From NCBI GenBank assembly GCA_902789795.1, contig CADAPM010000002.1:1-64000 (forward strand): a stretch of 64,000 nt of DNA, in the 5' to 3' direction. This stretch comes from an uncultured Eubacteriales bacterium (GTDB taxonomy: Bacteria; Bacillota; Clostridia; Christensenellales; Aristaeellaceae). The notes beneath the pieces were generated by a model. That model did no database searches. It saw nothing but the letters and a program-made list of their open reading frames with translations, and was not told the origin of the DNA. Position 1 is the first letter of the stretch. Every line of letters begins with the position of its first letter. Of this stretch, positions 7,994 to 16,653 are shown one piece after another. The position numbers were made by a program, and so were the translations under genes.

Positions 7994-9053
7994 ACGGTTG
8001 AGGGTCTCCCTGTTTGGCCAATCCCATGGCGAATGCATCGGCTGTGTGATCGACGGGCTGCCCGCCGGTGAGCCGATCGATCTGGAGGCCCTTCAGGCCT
8101 TCATGCAGCGGCGCGCCCCGGGCGGGGCCTATGCGACCAAACGCAAGGAGAGCGATACCCCGCATATCGTTTCAGGGCTGTACAACGGGCACACCTGTGG
8201 CGCGCCCTTGACTGTTTTGATCCAGAACAGTGATACGGTTTCCAGGGACTACGACCAGCTGAAGGACCAGCCGCGCCCGGGGCATGCGGATTATCCCGCC
8301 GAGGTCAAAAACCGCGGTTTTCAGGACCATCGGGGCGGAGGCCACTTTTCGGCGCGGCTCACAGCGGCTCTGGCTGCGGCAGGCGGCATTTGCCTGCAGA
8401 TCCTCGCCCGAAAGGGTATTCACGTAGGCGCACACTTGTTTTCTGTGGGCGATGTGATGGACCAGCCCTTTGATCCGCTGAAGGTCTCCATGGCAGATTT
8501 TGACCAGGCCAGGACCGGTTTTCCCACCCTGTCGGAAGAAGCGGCGGAAAGCATGAAGGGCGTGATCGATGCTGCGCGGGAACAGCTGGATTCCGTCGGC
8601 GGCATCGTGGAATGTGCGGTCATCGGCATGCCGGTGGGCATCGGGGAGCCGGTGTTCGACGGGATTGAGAATCAGATCGCCCAGGCTGTCTTTGCAATCC
8701 CCGCGGTGAAAGGGATCGAGTTCGGCGAGGGTTTTGCCTGCGCTAAAATGAAGGGTTCAGAGAACAATGATCCCTATATGTGGCAGGACGGGAAAACCAT
8801 GCTGGGCAGCAACCATGCGGGAGGGATCCTCGGCGGGCTCACGGACGGTGCGCCGATCCTATTCCGGGCCGCTTTTAAGCCGACGCCATCCATCGGCCTT
8901 TCCCAGCACACCGTCAGTTTGAGCGCCAGGAGAGACGCGATTCTGGAGATCACCGGCCGCCACGATCCCTGTGTTGCGGTCCGGGCGGTGCCCGTCGTAG
9001 AGGCCGCCGCGGCGCTGGCTGTACTGGATATGATCCTGATGCGGGAGGATTGA
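7974..9053 (+). CDS. aroC: Chorismate synthase
   Basis: Makes chorismate from EPSP by an anti-1,4-elimination that needs reduced FMN. The N-terminal motif FGQSHGECIGCVIDGLPAG, the RPGHADYPA segment and the GGxxSARLTAALAAAG segment are characteristic, and the 359-residue length is normal. The ATG at 7974 has GGAGG at 7960-7964. An ATG three codons later is possible but less well spaced. The 20-nt overlap with aroA indicates coupled translation. No flavin reductase domain is fused, so the enzyme is probably monofunctional. Confidence 0.95.
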   Translation: MSSMFGKRLRVSLFGQSHGECIGCVIDGLPAGEPIDLEALQAFMQRRAPGGAYATKRKESDTPHIVSGLYNGHTCGAPLTVLIQNSDTVSRDYDQLKDQPRPGHADYPAEVKNRGFQDHRGGGHFSARLTAALAAAGGICLQILARKGIHVGAHLFSVGDVMDQPFDPLKVSMADFDQARTGFPTLSEEAAESMKGVIDAAREQLDSVGGIVECAVIGMPVGIGEPVFDGIENQIAQAVFAIPAVKGIEFGEGFACAKMKGSENNDPYMWQDGKTMLGSNHAGGILGGLTDGAPILFRAAFKPTPSIGLSQHTVSLSARRDAILEITGRHDPCVAVRAVPVVEAAAALAVLDMILMRED

Positions 9054-9055
9054 AT

Positions 9056-10177
9056 ATGGAATTGAGTGAATTGCGCGAAGAGATCAATCAGGTCGACGCG
9101 AAAATGCTCCCCTTGTTCCTGAAAAGGATGGAGTTGGGCAAGCAGATCGGCGAAGTCAAGAAGGCCCTGGGCCTGTCCGTCTACAACGCCAAGCGCGAGC
9201 GCGAGATCCTGTCCTGGGTGACCCGTGAATCGGGGGATATGGACACTTACGCGCGGCTATTTTTCAACAATATGTTCGAGCTTTCCCGCTCCTATCAGTC
9301 GCAGCTGATCTCCGAAGCGGGGGAAAGTCAGTTCCCGGAAGCGGGCAACGAGACTTTCCCGCAGGCAGCGGTCGTCGCCTGCCAGGGGGTGGAAGGCGCC
9401 TATTCGCAGCTGGCAGCAGATAAGGTCTTCCGCTTTGCGGACATCGTCTACATGAAAACCTTCGATGGCGTTTTCCAGGCGGTGGAAAAAGGCCTTTGCC
9501 GCTTCGGCGTCCTCCCGATCGAAAACAGCGCGCACGGTTCCGTGACTAAGGTGTACGACCTGATGCGGAGCCACAAGTTTTCCATCGTGCGGGCGGTCAA
9601 GCTGCACATCGATCATCACCTGCTCGCAAAAAAGGGAGCGCAGCTCAGCGATATCCGGACCATCCTGTCCCATGAGCAGGCCCTGGGGCAATGCAGCGCC
9701 TTCCTGGACAGCAATAAAAACATCCAGATCCGGGTGTGCGAGAATACGGCTGTCGCCGCGCGCATGGTTTCTGAATCGGATGATCCGACGCTCGCCGCCA
9801 TCTCCTCGGAGGAATGCGCGCGCCAGTACAGTCTGGATATTCTGAAATCCCATATCCAGAATACGGACAACAACTATACCCGCTTTATCGTGATCGAAAA
9901 AACGCCGAAGGTCTATCCCGGCTCCAACAAGATCTCCCTGATGTTCAGCCTGCCGAACACGCCGGGCTCCCTGGGCCGGACCCTGGCGCAGTTTACGACC
10001 GGCAACCTGAACCTTTCCAAACTGGAATCGCGCCCCGTGGAGGGGACGGATTTCCATTATGTGTTCTATACGGACCTGGAGGCCAGCGCGGACGATCCGG
10101 CGGTCCGCAGGCTGATCAACAGCATGAGCACGGAATTGCCCATGTTCACTTTTCTCGGCGCATATCAGGAGGTTTAG
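9056..10177 (+). CDS. pheA: Bifunctional chorismate mutase / prephenate dehydratase (P-protein)
   Basis: Three modules are visible. An AroQ-type chorismate mutase helix bundle covers about residues 1-90 (LREEINQVDAKMLPLFLKRM). A prephenate dehydratase domain covers about 105-285, with the GVEGAYSQLAA start and the TRFIVIEK threonine motif. A C-terminal ACT domain carries ESRP, the phenylalanine-binding motif of P-proteins. The enzyme leads from chorismate to phenylpyruvate and should be inhibited by Phe. The ATG at 9056 is chosen because GGGAGGA (9043-9049) is 6 nt upstream; a TTG at 9050 would be too close. It lies just after the aroC stop. Confidence 0.93.
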   Translation: MELSELREEINQVDAKMLPLFLKRMELGKQIGEVKKALGLSVYNAKREREILSWVTRESGDMDTYARLFFNNMFELSRSYQSQLISEAGESQFPEAGNETFPQAAVVACQGVEGAYSQLAADKVFRFADIVYMKTFDGVFQAVEKGLCRFGVLPIENSAHGSVTKVYDLMRSHKFSIVRAVKLHIDHHLLAKKGAQLSDIRTILSHEQALGQCSAFLDSNKNIQIRVCENTAVAARMVSESDDPTLAAISSEECARQYSLDILKSHIQNTDNNYTRFIVIEKTPKVYPGSNKISLMFSLPNTPGSLGRTLAQFTTGNLNLSKLESRPVEGTDFHYVFYTDLEASADDPAVRRLINSMSTELPMFTFLGAYQEV

Positions 10178-10183
10178 TTTTTC

Positions 10184-11431
10184 ATGGCGTATTACCTGAT
10201 CGGGCATCCGCTGGGCCACAGCTGTTCGCCTGAACTGCACAGCTACTTTGGGAACGATGATTATTCCCTGCGCGACCTCCAGGAGAACGAGCTGAAGGAC
10301 TTCATCCAGCAGGGGAACTTTGACGGCCTGAACGTGACGATCCCTTTCAAGACCCGTGTCGCGGCTTATATGGATGTGCTGAGCCCCCGCGCCCGGGAGA
10401 CCGGAGCGGTGAACACCGTCGTCCGTACCCGCGACGGCAGGCTTATGGGGGACAATACGGATATCGACGGCATGGAGAGCCTGATCCGCAGCGCGTGCAT
10501 CGAGCTGGAAGGCAAGTATGTGCTGATCCTCGGCACGGGCGGTACGGCGCATACCGCGAACTATATCGCGCATAAGCACGGCGCTTCCAAGGTCGTCCAT
10601 GTCTCCCGCACCGGGAGCATCCATTATCAGAACGTCTACGAAGAATGTGCGGATACAGAGATCCTGATCAATACGACCCCGGTCGGCATGTATCCGGACC
10701 TGGATGGACAGGCAGTGGATCTTGAGCGTTTCGGGAAGCTGGAAGCGGTGATCGACGTCGTATACAACCCCCTTAGGACGGCGCTGACCCAGCAGGCCAG
10801 GAGACTGGGGATCCCGCATGCGAACGGCCTTGCCATGCTGGTCGAACAGGCGAAGGCCGCGGAGGAGTTATTCTTCGCCCGCACCATCACTGAGGAAGAA
10901 TCGAAAGCCGCCTATGACCGCCTGCTGCGTCGGCATACCAATATCGTGCTGATCGGGATGCCGGGGAGCGGCAAGACCAGTGTGGGCAAGCTGCTGGCCG
11001 ACCAGATGGGAAGGAAATTTTACGATACTGACCAGATGATCGTCGACGCCTGCGGGATGGAGATCCCCGCCATCTTTGAGCAGTATGGCGAAGCCTATTT
11101 CCGTGAGAGGGAAACGGAGGCGGTCAAAAAAGCCGCCGGAAACCAGGGCGCGATCATCGCGGTGGGCGGCGGCGCACCGATCTCTGAAAAGAATAAAGAT
11201 TATCTGCGCAGGAACGGCCGGATCTATCTGCTGGAGCGTTCCTTATCACAGTTGGACCGTACGGGACGACCGCTTTCGAGCTCCGCGAAGGTGCTCGAGA
11301 AAATGTTTGTGGCGCGGATGCCCCATTACCTGGAGCTGGCGGATCAGTCGGTCAGCAATCATGAAACGATCGAACACTGCGCACAGCTGATCGGGGAGGA
11401 TTTTCATAATTATGCGAGTATTGGTGATTAA
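10184..11431 (+). CDS. aroEK: Fused shikimate dehydrogenase - shikimate kinase
   Basis: One 415-residue frame carries two consecutive pathway enzymes. Residues 1-250 are shikimate dehydrogenase: GHPLGHSCSPELH, NVTIPFK with the catalytic Lys, GAVNTVV, GDNTDIDG and the NADP-binding LGTGGTAHT. From about 252, shikimate kinase begins (IVLIGMPGSGKTSVGKLL, Walker A), followed by DTDQMI and VGGGAPI. The linker is short and helical (EEESKAAYDRLLRRH). No stop or frameshift separates them, so this is a genuine fusion rather than two genes. It would reduce 3-dehydroshikimate and phosphorylate the product. The end overlaps aroQ by 20 nt. Confidence 0.93.
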   Translation: MAYYLIGHPLGHSCSPELHSYFGNDDYSLRDLQENELKDFIQQGNFDGLNVTIPFKTRVAAYMDVLSPRARETGAVNTVVRTRDGRLMGDNTDIDGMESLIRSACIELEGKYVLILGTGGTAHTANYIAHKHGASKVVHVSRTGSIHYQNVYEECADTEILINTTPVGMYPDLDGQAVDLERFGKLEAVIDVVYNPLRTALTQQARRLGIPHANGLAMLVEQAKAAEELFFARTITEEESKAAYDRLLRRHTNIVLIGMPGSGKTSVGKLLADQMGRKFYDTDQMIVDACGMEIPAIFEQYGEAYFRERETEAVKKAAGNQGAIIAVGGGAPISEKNKDYLRRNGRIYLLERSLSQLDRTGRPLSSSAKVLEKMFVARMPHYLELADQSVSNHETIEHCAQLIGEDFHNYASIGD

Positions 11432-11840
11432 CGGCCCGAACCTGAATATGCTCGGGATCCGTGAACCGGCGGTGTACGGCAGACGTACGTTCTCCGATCT
11501 GGAGGAGTATATCCGCAGCGAAGCAAATAAGCTCAATATCGAAGTCTCTTTGTATCAATCGAATCACGAGGGTGATCTGGTGGATAAGATCCAGGAGGCT
11601 CTGAATCAGTATGACGGGATCCTGATCAATCCCGCGGCTTATACCCATACCTCTGTCGCGATCCTGGATGCGCTTAAGGCGGTGCAGCTGCCGACGGTGG
11701 AGGTCCACCTGTCTGATATCAACGAAAGAGAGCCCTTCCGCCGGTTCTCTTACGTTTCCCTTTACGCGCAGAAGACGATCTACGGGAAGGGATTCGAAGG
11801 ATATGCGGAAGGGCTCACGTGGCTCAAGGAGAACTGCTGA
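11412..11840 (+). CDS. aroQ: Type II 3-dehydroquinate dehydratase
   Basis: The 142-residue enzyme dehydrates 3-dehydroquinate to 3-dehydroshikimate. Family signatures are INGPNLNMLGIREPAVYG with the catalytic Tyr, the NPAAYTHTSVA segment and EVHLSDINERE with the active-site His. GGGGAGGA at 11394-11401 lies within the end of aroEK. It is the last gene of the aro operon. Its stop is only 3 nt from the stop of a gene on the other strand, and no terminator is evident in between. Confidence 0.95.
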   Translation: MRVLVINGPNLNMLGIREPAVYGRRTFSDLEEYIRSEANKLNIEVSLYQSNHEGDLVDKIQEALNQYDGILINPAAYTHTSVAILDALKAVQLPTVEVHLSDINEREPFRRFSYVSLYAQKTIYGKGFEGYAEGLTWLKENC

Positions 11841-11843
11841 GCT

Positions 11844-13358
11844 TTACCAGGAGGCTTTCAGGGCCTTTTGGATGGCGGCCTGGTGCGCCGCGTCCACGAC
11901 CTTGGTGGAAGAGGTCGTGCTGCCGGTAAAGTGGATGCAGAACTGTCCGTCAAAGTTGTTGTCCTGGATGCTGTAATCCCCGTGGGGCTCGCCGTACATA
12001 CTGCCTGCGTATACGTGCCCGTTGTACTTGACCAGTACGGGACGGCGGACATAATTGATCGTGCCGCCATAGGCGGATTTCATGATAGCGGTATCAGAAG
12101 CCGTCAGAGGCTCGGCGTCGAGATGATTGCCGGCGTAGAGGCGTTTACAATTCCATACTTTGCCGGAGCCGACGTCCTTGACCTGGAAGGTGGCGCCGGC
12201 TTTAAAAATGCTCTTGCCGGCACTGAACCAGTCGAGATTCTCCGTGCCATTGCTGGATACCGCGGGCGTGGCGGTCTTCTTAGGCGTGGGTGTGGCCGTC
12301 TTCTTGGGAGTAGGCGTTGCGGTTTTCTTAGGAGTAGGAGTCGCTGTCTTCTTGGGTGTGGGTGTTGCAGTCTTCTTAGGAGTAGGTGTGGCCGTCTTCT
12401 TCGGAGTGGGCGTTGCGGTCTTCTTTGGTGTGGGTGTCGCGGTCTTCTTGGGGGTTGCAGTCTTCTTGGGGGTAGGCGACGGCGTCGGCTTGAAGTTGGC
12501 CGCGTCTTTACCGAACAGCTTCTTGATGGTCGCAAAATCCGCCTGGCCGGTCTGGGTCAGCTTAGAAGCTTTTTGAAACGCCTTGACCGCCGCGACGGTG
12601 GCATCGTCAAATCTGCTGTTGATGGCCGGATGGTATAAGCCCTTGATCTTCAGCGCCTGCTGGAGGGCCAGCACGTTTTTTCCGGTATTTCCCTTTCTCG
12701 TGGTGGTGGGAACGGTGATCTGGGAGATCTTGGTGATCCCATTCATTTTGGGATCTGTCTTCACCGTCGTCGCGTTGGCCGCATCCTTGCCGAACAGCTT
12801 CTTGATCGTCGCATAGTCCGCTTCGCCTGTCTGGGTCAGCTTGACAGCCTTCTGATAGGCTTTGACCGCATCTACAGTGGCGTTGTCGAATTTGCTGTTG
12901 ATCGGCGGCTTATAGTAGCCCTTGATCTTCAAAGCCTGCTGCAGGGCCAGCACGTATTTGCCGCTGTTTCCCTTTTTCGTCGTTTTCGGTACAGCGATCT
13001 GGGAGATCTTGGTGATCCCGTTCATCTTGGGATCATTCTTGACCGTCGTCACCTCAGCCGCGGCAAGGGCTTTAGCGGAAGCGGACGGGAGACTGACCTT
13101 GGTTTTCTGGATATATCCGGTCTTTTTGTTGTAAGTGGCCTTATAGAAATTTCCCGTGAGCGCGCTGACCTCGACCTTGACACCCTTTTTCAGAGTCAGC
13201 ACGGTTTTGCTGGTCGTTGACGCGGCGGAATACATGATGACGTTATTCGCGTTGATGGTGCCGGTATAGGTTTTTGCCGCATCAGCAGCCAGGGGAATGG
13301 ATGTAAACAGCATGACCAGAATGGTCAAAACGATCAGCAGACGCTTGTGATTGCGCAT
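11844..13358 (-). CDS. Secreted SH3 / peptidoglycan-binding repeat protein
   Basis: The 504-residue protein has a signal peptide (residues 1-28, ending AADA), a bacterial SH3 domain (about 35-95) and two peptidoglycan-binding type 1 domains (about 130-195 and 225-290, each with LALQQALKIKG and AVKAYQK/AVKAFQK). A Pro-Thr-Lys linker made of about nine PKKTA repeats follows. The C-terminal domain (about 380-504) has conserved-looking NHLDAEPLT, RRPVLV, GEPHG, NNFDGQFCIHF and a final VDAAHQAAIQKAL. Similar C-terminal domains occur, from memory, in clostridial cell-wall proteins, but no enzymatic function is known to me. The Cys-Ile-His triplet is the best catalytic candidate. It probably acts in the cell wall. 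It is transcribed leftward from its own promoter. Confidence 0.8.
   Translation of the reverse strand: MRNHKRLLIVLTILVMLFTSIPLAADAAKTYTGTINANNVIMYSAASTTSKTVLTLKKGVKVEVSALTGNFYKATYNKKTGYIQKTKVSLPSASAKALAAAEVTTVKNDPKMNGITKISQIAVPKTTKKGNSGKYVLALQQALKIKGYYKPPINSKFDNATVDAVKAYQKAVKLTQTGEADYATIKKLFGKDAANATTVKTDPKMNGITKISQITVPTTTRKGNTGKNVLALQQALKIKGLYHPAINSRFDDATVAAVKAFQKASKLTQTGQADFATIKKLFGKDAANFKPTPSPTPKKTATPKKTATPTPKKTATPTPKKTATPTPKKTATPTPKKTATPTPKKTATPTPKKTATPTPKKTATPAVSSNGTENLDWFSAGKSIFKAGATFQVKDVGSGKVWNCKRLYAGNHLDAEPLTASDTAIMKSAYGGTINYVRRPVLVKYNGHVYAGSMYGEPHGDYSIQDNNFDGQFCIHFTGSTTSSTKVVDAAHQAAIQKALKASW
12263..12486 (-). repeat. Tandem 24-bp repeats encoding the TPTPKKTA linker
   Basis: Nine copies of a unit containing gtcttctt on the + strand (Lys-Lys-Thr on the coding strand) follow each other, mostly at 24-bp spacing with one 18-bp unit. 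Third codon positions differ between units while the peptide is kept, so the array looks maintained by selection on the protein rather than freshly amplified. Confidence 0.9.
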
Positions 13359-13442
13359 AGTGTTCTCCTTTTTGACGCCGTTTCAGCTTGCGCAGCAGTC
13401 ACCGTTCAAACCGATGGATCGTCATGACCCATATTTGAACTC

Positions 13443-13472
13443 ATTATAATAATAACGTACTTTTTATCCCAA
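13443..13472 (-). promoter_or_regulatory. Possible promoter of the SH3/peptidoglycan-binding protein gene
   Basis: On the minus strand, TATAAT (13448-13443) is preceded after 18 bp by TTGGGA (13472-13467). The -35 box is weak. It lies in the 164-bp gap upstream of the ATG at 13358, which otherwise shows nothing recognisable. Confidence 0.45.
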
Positions 13473-13522
13473 ATCAAGCATCCGCATGTGATTGTTGACA
13501 AAAAGTTCATAAATCAGATGAT

Positions 13523-14533
13523 TCAGTTAAGCGGCTCCCCGATCCATGCCGTCTGCGGCTCAATAAGAAAGGCGTGCAGCTGCCGGGCGTGATCGGGATA
13601 CAACTCGCTCACTCTGCGCATTCCCTGGACGAGGGGATCGATACTCCTTTTCTTGGCGGGGACCTGACGCGGGTTCAGAAGTCTTTCCGGATGATCAGAT
13701 ACTATGACCGTGTGCAGGTGAGTGAATTCGCGCCATCGTGCCTTAAAACCCTCGTTCGCGCAAAGCAGAGCTATGACCTGCTGTTCTGTGGTATAAAGCG
13801 CTTCGGTATTCAGGATCCCGGCGCGGTTCGCGTCCCGGATGAGCTCGGCCAGGCGCTGCATGGCATAACGGTCCTCAGGGGATACATACAACTTGGAGCA
13901 GCACAGAGCAAGTTGTGAAAATTCGAGGGCGATGTCTGCGTGCCGGAAGCCGATCTCCGCTGCGCCGTCTTCCGCAGTGAGCACCGTCAGGTCCTGATAG
14001 ATCCTGTCCACCGTTTCCGCAGTGCCGAAACCATAGTGCAGGATATTGCCCAGGGTGTATTCAAGGCGGTCGGCGGCCAGGCGGGGGCTGTCATTATCCG
14101 CGATAGGGTAAACATGGTAATCGCAGACATCATCCACAGCAAGCAAGTAACGATTCAGGATCGAAAGAAGCTGGCTGTCCGCTTCGATGATCTCCCGGGT
14201 CCCGGCCTCCGTGGCTTCCTGCTTGATATAATCGCCGCGCACGAAGTCGATGACATGGGCGAAGACAGGCGTCGCAATATCGTGCAGCAGCGCTGCCGTC
14301 GCCTGCTTCAGGTCGCCGGTAAAGCGCCAGACGATCAGCGCGGCGCCCAAACTGTGTTCGTACCGGTGATAGCTTCCCGGCCTCAAAAAGATGGGAAAGG
14401 ACGTATACTCGCACCCGCAGTTCATCCCCACATCCCGCAAGCGCTGAAGGGACGGTGTCCTAAGCATTTCCAGAATCGGTGCGGGGATGTCAATGGTATA
14501 TAAATATTTCAGGCCGTGCTGCAGCTCAACCAT
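13523..14533 (-). CDS. HD-domain phosphohydrolase
   Basis: The 336-residue protein has the HD-superfamily metal site: HRYEHSLG near residue 57, LLHDIATPVFAH near residue 84, and a later Asp (DRLEYTLGN). The RYEHS...HDI arrangement is that of dGTPase/SAMHD1-like and YfbR-like phosphohydrolases, so a nucleotide or other phosphoester substrate is likely. The substrate cannot be assigned. It lies 11 bp downstream of argH in the same direction and ends the long leftward gene series. No obvious terminator follows. Confidence 0.75.
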   Translation of the reverse strand: MVELQHGLKYLYTIDIPAPILEMLRTPSLQRLRDVGMNCGCEYTSFPIFLRPGSYHRYEHSLGAALIVWRFTGDLKQATAALLHDIATPVFAHVIDFVRGDYIKQEATEAGTREIIEADSQLLSILNRYLLAVDDVCDYHVYPIADNDSPRLAADRLEYTLGNILHYGFGTAETVDRIYQDLTVLTAEDGAAEIGFRHADIALEFSQLALCCSKLYVSPEDRYAMQRLAELIRDANRAGILNTEALYTTEQQVIALLCANEGFKARWREFTHLHTVIVSDHPERLLNPRQVPAKKRSIDPLVQGMRRVSELYPDHARQLHAFLIEPQTAWIGEPLN

Positions 14534-14544
14534 GGCAGGTTTTA

Positions 14545-15921
14545 TCAGTATTCAGCCAGGGCTGCGCGGCCTGCCTCGATGGCAGCGCGGACCTGTGCCG
14601 GAGCGGGGCCGCCGGGGATATCCCGGAGCCTGACGCAAGTTTCTGGTGCCAGGGCCTCGTAAACGTCATCCCCGAAGGCCGGAGAGAAGCCCTTGAATTC
14701 ATCCAGGGACAGGTCATTAAGGGCCTTGCCCTTGGAAAGGCAATGGCTCACCAGCTGGCCCACGATGTGGTGCGCGTCGCGGAACGCCACGCCGTGCCGG
14801 ACCAGATAATCCGCGCAGTCCGTCGCGTTGGAGAAGCCGAGGTTGGCTTTCCGCTTCATGACATCGGTGCGGAAGGTGAGGGTGCCCAGCATCGCGGTAA
14901 AGATCTCCAGGCAATGGATCAAGGTGTCCGTGCTGTCAAAATAGGCTTCCTTATCCTCCTGCATGTCCTTGTTATAGGCCAGGGGGATGCCTTTCATCAC
15001 GGTCAAAAGGGCAGTAAGGTCCCCGTAGACGCGGCCGGTCTTCCCGCGGATCAGCTCCGCGACGTCGGGGTTCTTCTTTTGCGGCATCATGCTGGAGCCG
15101 GTGGAGTAGGTATCATCCATGCTGACAAACGCGAACTCCTGCGTGCTGTAGATGATCAATTCTTCGCAGAAACGGCTCAGGTGCATCATGCAGATGGCGG
15201 AAGCGCTCATGGCGTCGAGCAGGAAGTCGCGGTTGCTGACACCGTCCAGTGAGTTCATGGAGATGCGGCTGAAGCCCAGCTGATCTGCGACAAAGGGGCG
15301 GTCCAGGGGATAGGTGGTCGCGGCAAGCGCGCCGCTGCCGAGCACCATCTCGTCCGCCGCGTCCTTGGCGTGGCTGAATCTCCGCATATCGCGCAAGAAC
15401 ATCTGGAAATAGGCCATCAGGTAATGGCCGAGGGAAATGGGCTGCGCCTGCTGCATGTGTGTATAGCCGGGCATGATGTCGTCCAGGTGCTTTTCCGAAA
15501 GGTCCAGCAAGAGCCTGCACAGAGCTTTCAGGCGGGATATGATCTCATCCGCGGTCCGCATCGCGTACAGGTGCATATCCAGCGCCACCTGGTCGTTGCG
15601 GCTGCGGCCGGTATGCAGACGCTTCCCGGGCTCTCCGATACGCTCGGTCAGCAGCTCTTCCACCCGCATGTGGATGTCTTCGCTTTCGGGCGGGAAATCG
15701 ACCTTGCCTTCTTCCATGTCATGGAGGATCCCTAAAAGGCCAGCGTGGATGGCGGCTTCGTCCTCCGCGCTGATGATGCCCTGCTTTTTGAGCATAGCGG
15801 CATGGGCGAGGCTGCCCTCGATATCCTCCCGGAACAGCCTGTGATCGAAGCCGATGGAGGAATGGAAATCGTCCATCAGATGGCTCGTGTTTTTACTGAA
15901 ACGACCGCTCCAAAGCTTCAT
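14545..15921 (-). CDS. argH: Argininosuccinate lyase
   Basis: Cleaves argininosuccinate to arginine and fumarate. The 458-residue sequence starts with KLWSGRFSKNTSHL and has the HTGRSRNDQVALD motif, the TPLDRP-like segment and the superfamily signature GSSMMPQKKNPD. It is not next to argG or other arginine genes here. It overlaps the TrmH-family gene upstream by 4 nt, so its expression is tied to translation-related genes. Confidence 0.96.
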   Translation of the reverse strand: MKLWSGRFSKNTSHLMDDFHSSIGFDHRLFREDIEGSLAHAAMLKKQGIISAEDEAAIHAGLLGILHDMEEGKVDFPPESEDIHMRVEELLTERIGEPGKRLHTGRSRNDQVALDMHLYAMRTADEIISRLKALCRLLLDLSEKHLDDIMPGYTHMQQAQPISLGHYLMAYFQMFLRDMRRFSHAKDAADEMVLGSGALAATTYPLDRPFVADQLGFSRISMNSLDGVSNRDFLLDAMSASAICMMHLSRFCEELIIYSTQEFAFVSMDDTYSTGSSMMPQKKNPDVAELIRGKTGRVYGDLTALLTVMKGIPLAYNKDMQEDKEAYFDSTDTLIHCLEIFTAMLGTLTFRTDVMKRKANLGFSNATDCADYLVRHGVAFRDAHHIVGQLVSHCLSKGKALNDLSLDEFKGFSPAFGDDVYEALAPETCVRLRDIPGGPAPAQVRAAIEAGRAALAEY

Positions 15922-16643
15922 AGTGACTCCTTTTTCATTTCATACATGCCAATGGCAGCGGCGATCGACAGGTTCAGCGAGTCGATGCTGCTGCTGTGGG
16001 GGATCCTGACGGGCGTACCGCAGGTGAGAAAAGAATCGGGGAGGCCGCTGCCTTCATTGCCAAAAATCAGCGCAAAGGGGCTGCCGGGATGATCGGCGGC
16101 CTGGCTGAGGGGGACGGAGCCCTTCAGCATGAACGGATACAGTTGGTGATCCGGGTAGAGAGCCCTGTAATCCTCAAAGCAGTCGTATTCATGAATTCGC
16201 AGGGAAAAGAGCGCGCCCATGGAGGCTCGCACCACATGGGGGTTGAACACGTCAGTGCAAGGGCGGATGAGAGCGATGTCGAGGTAACCAAAGCCCAGGG
16301 CAGTCCTCAGCATGGTGCCCAGGTTGCCCGCGTCCGAAGGATGGTGCAGCACGAGGTGCGGGGCCGATGCGTTCAGCTGAGACTGCTCCTTGGAAAACAC
16401 AGCCGCCGCATAGCAGTTATCCTTGCCGGACAATCTGCTCAGCACCTTGTCTGCGGTCTCGATCCGGATCGAGTGTTCCTGGCAGAGTTCGCTGACCCGC
16501 AGGAGGCCGTCAGACGCCGCCTGGGAAGAGATCAGGACCCGCCTGACCCGTTCCGGGGCGTGAGTGAGCGCTTCAATGGTGGGGAAAAACCCCGGGGCAT
16601 AGGAATAATCAAGTTCCCGTTTGTAGGCTGTCAATGCCGGCAT
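15918..16643 (-). CDS. TrmH/SpoU-family RNA 2'-O-methyltransferase
   Basis: The 241-residue protein has an N-terminal substrate-binding region and a SPOUT methyltransferase domain with the three knot motifs: DAGNLGTMLRTALGFG, FALIFGNEGSGLPDSF and VRIPHSSSIDSLNLSIAAAI. These bind S-adenosylmethionine in the deep trefoil knot. The target could be rRNA or tRNA; the family members RlmB, TsnR and TrmH cannot be separated here. It is coupled to argH downstream. Confidence 0.85.
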   Translation of the reverse strand: MPALTAYKRELDYSYAPGFFPTIEALTHAPERVRRVLISSQAASDGLLRVSELCQEHSIRIETADKVLSRLSGKDNCYAAAVFSKEQSQLNASAPHLVLHHPSDAGNLGTMLRTALGFGYLDIALIRPCTDVFNPHVVRASMGALFSLRIHEYDCFEDYRALYPDHQLYPFMLKGSVPLSQAADHPGSPFALIFGNEGSGLPDSFLTCGTPVRIPHSSSIDSLNLSIAAAIGMYEMKKESL

Positions 16644-16653
16644 AGTTTCCCTT

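Noticed and set aside
9257-10819. A 520-codon open frame on the minus strand
   Set aside because: It is antisense to pheA and aroEK and has no recognisable domain or ribosome site.
11820-11900. Terminator between aroQ and the convergent gene
   Set aside because: Only a 4-bp stem (AGGC with GCCT) followed by TTTT could be drawn, too weak to report.
12263-12486. Regular repeats that could suggest a CRISPR array
   Set aside because: There are no unique spacers; the units code for a Pro-Thr-Lys peptide within a larger gene, and no cas genes are present.
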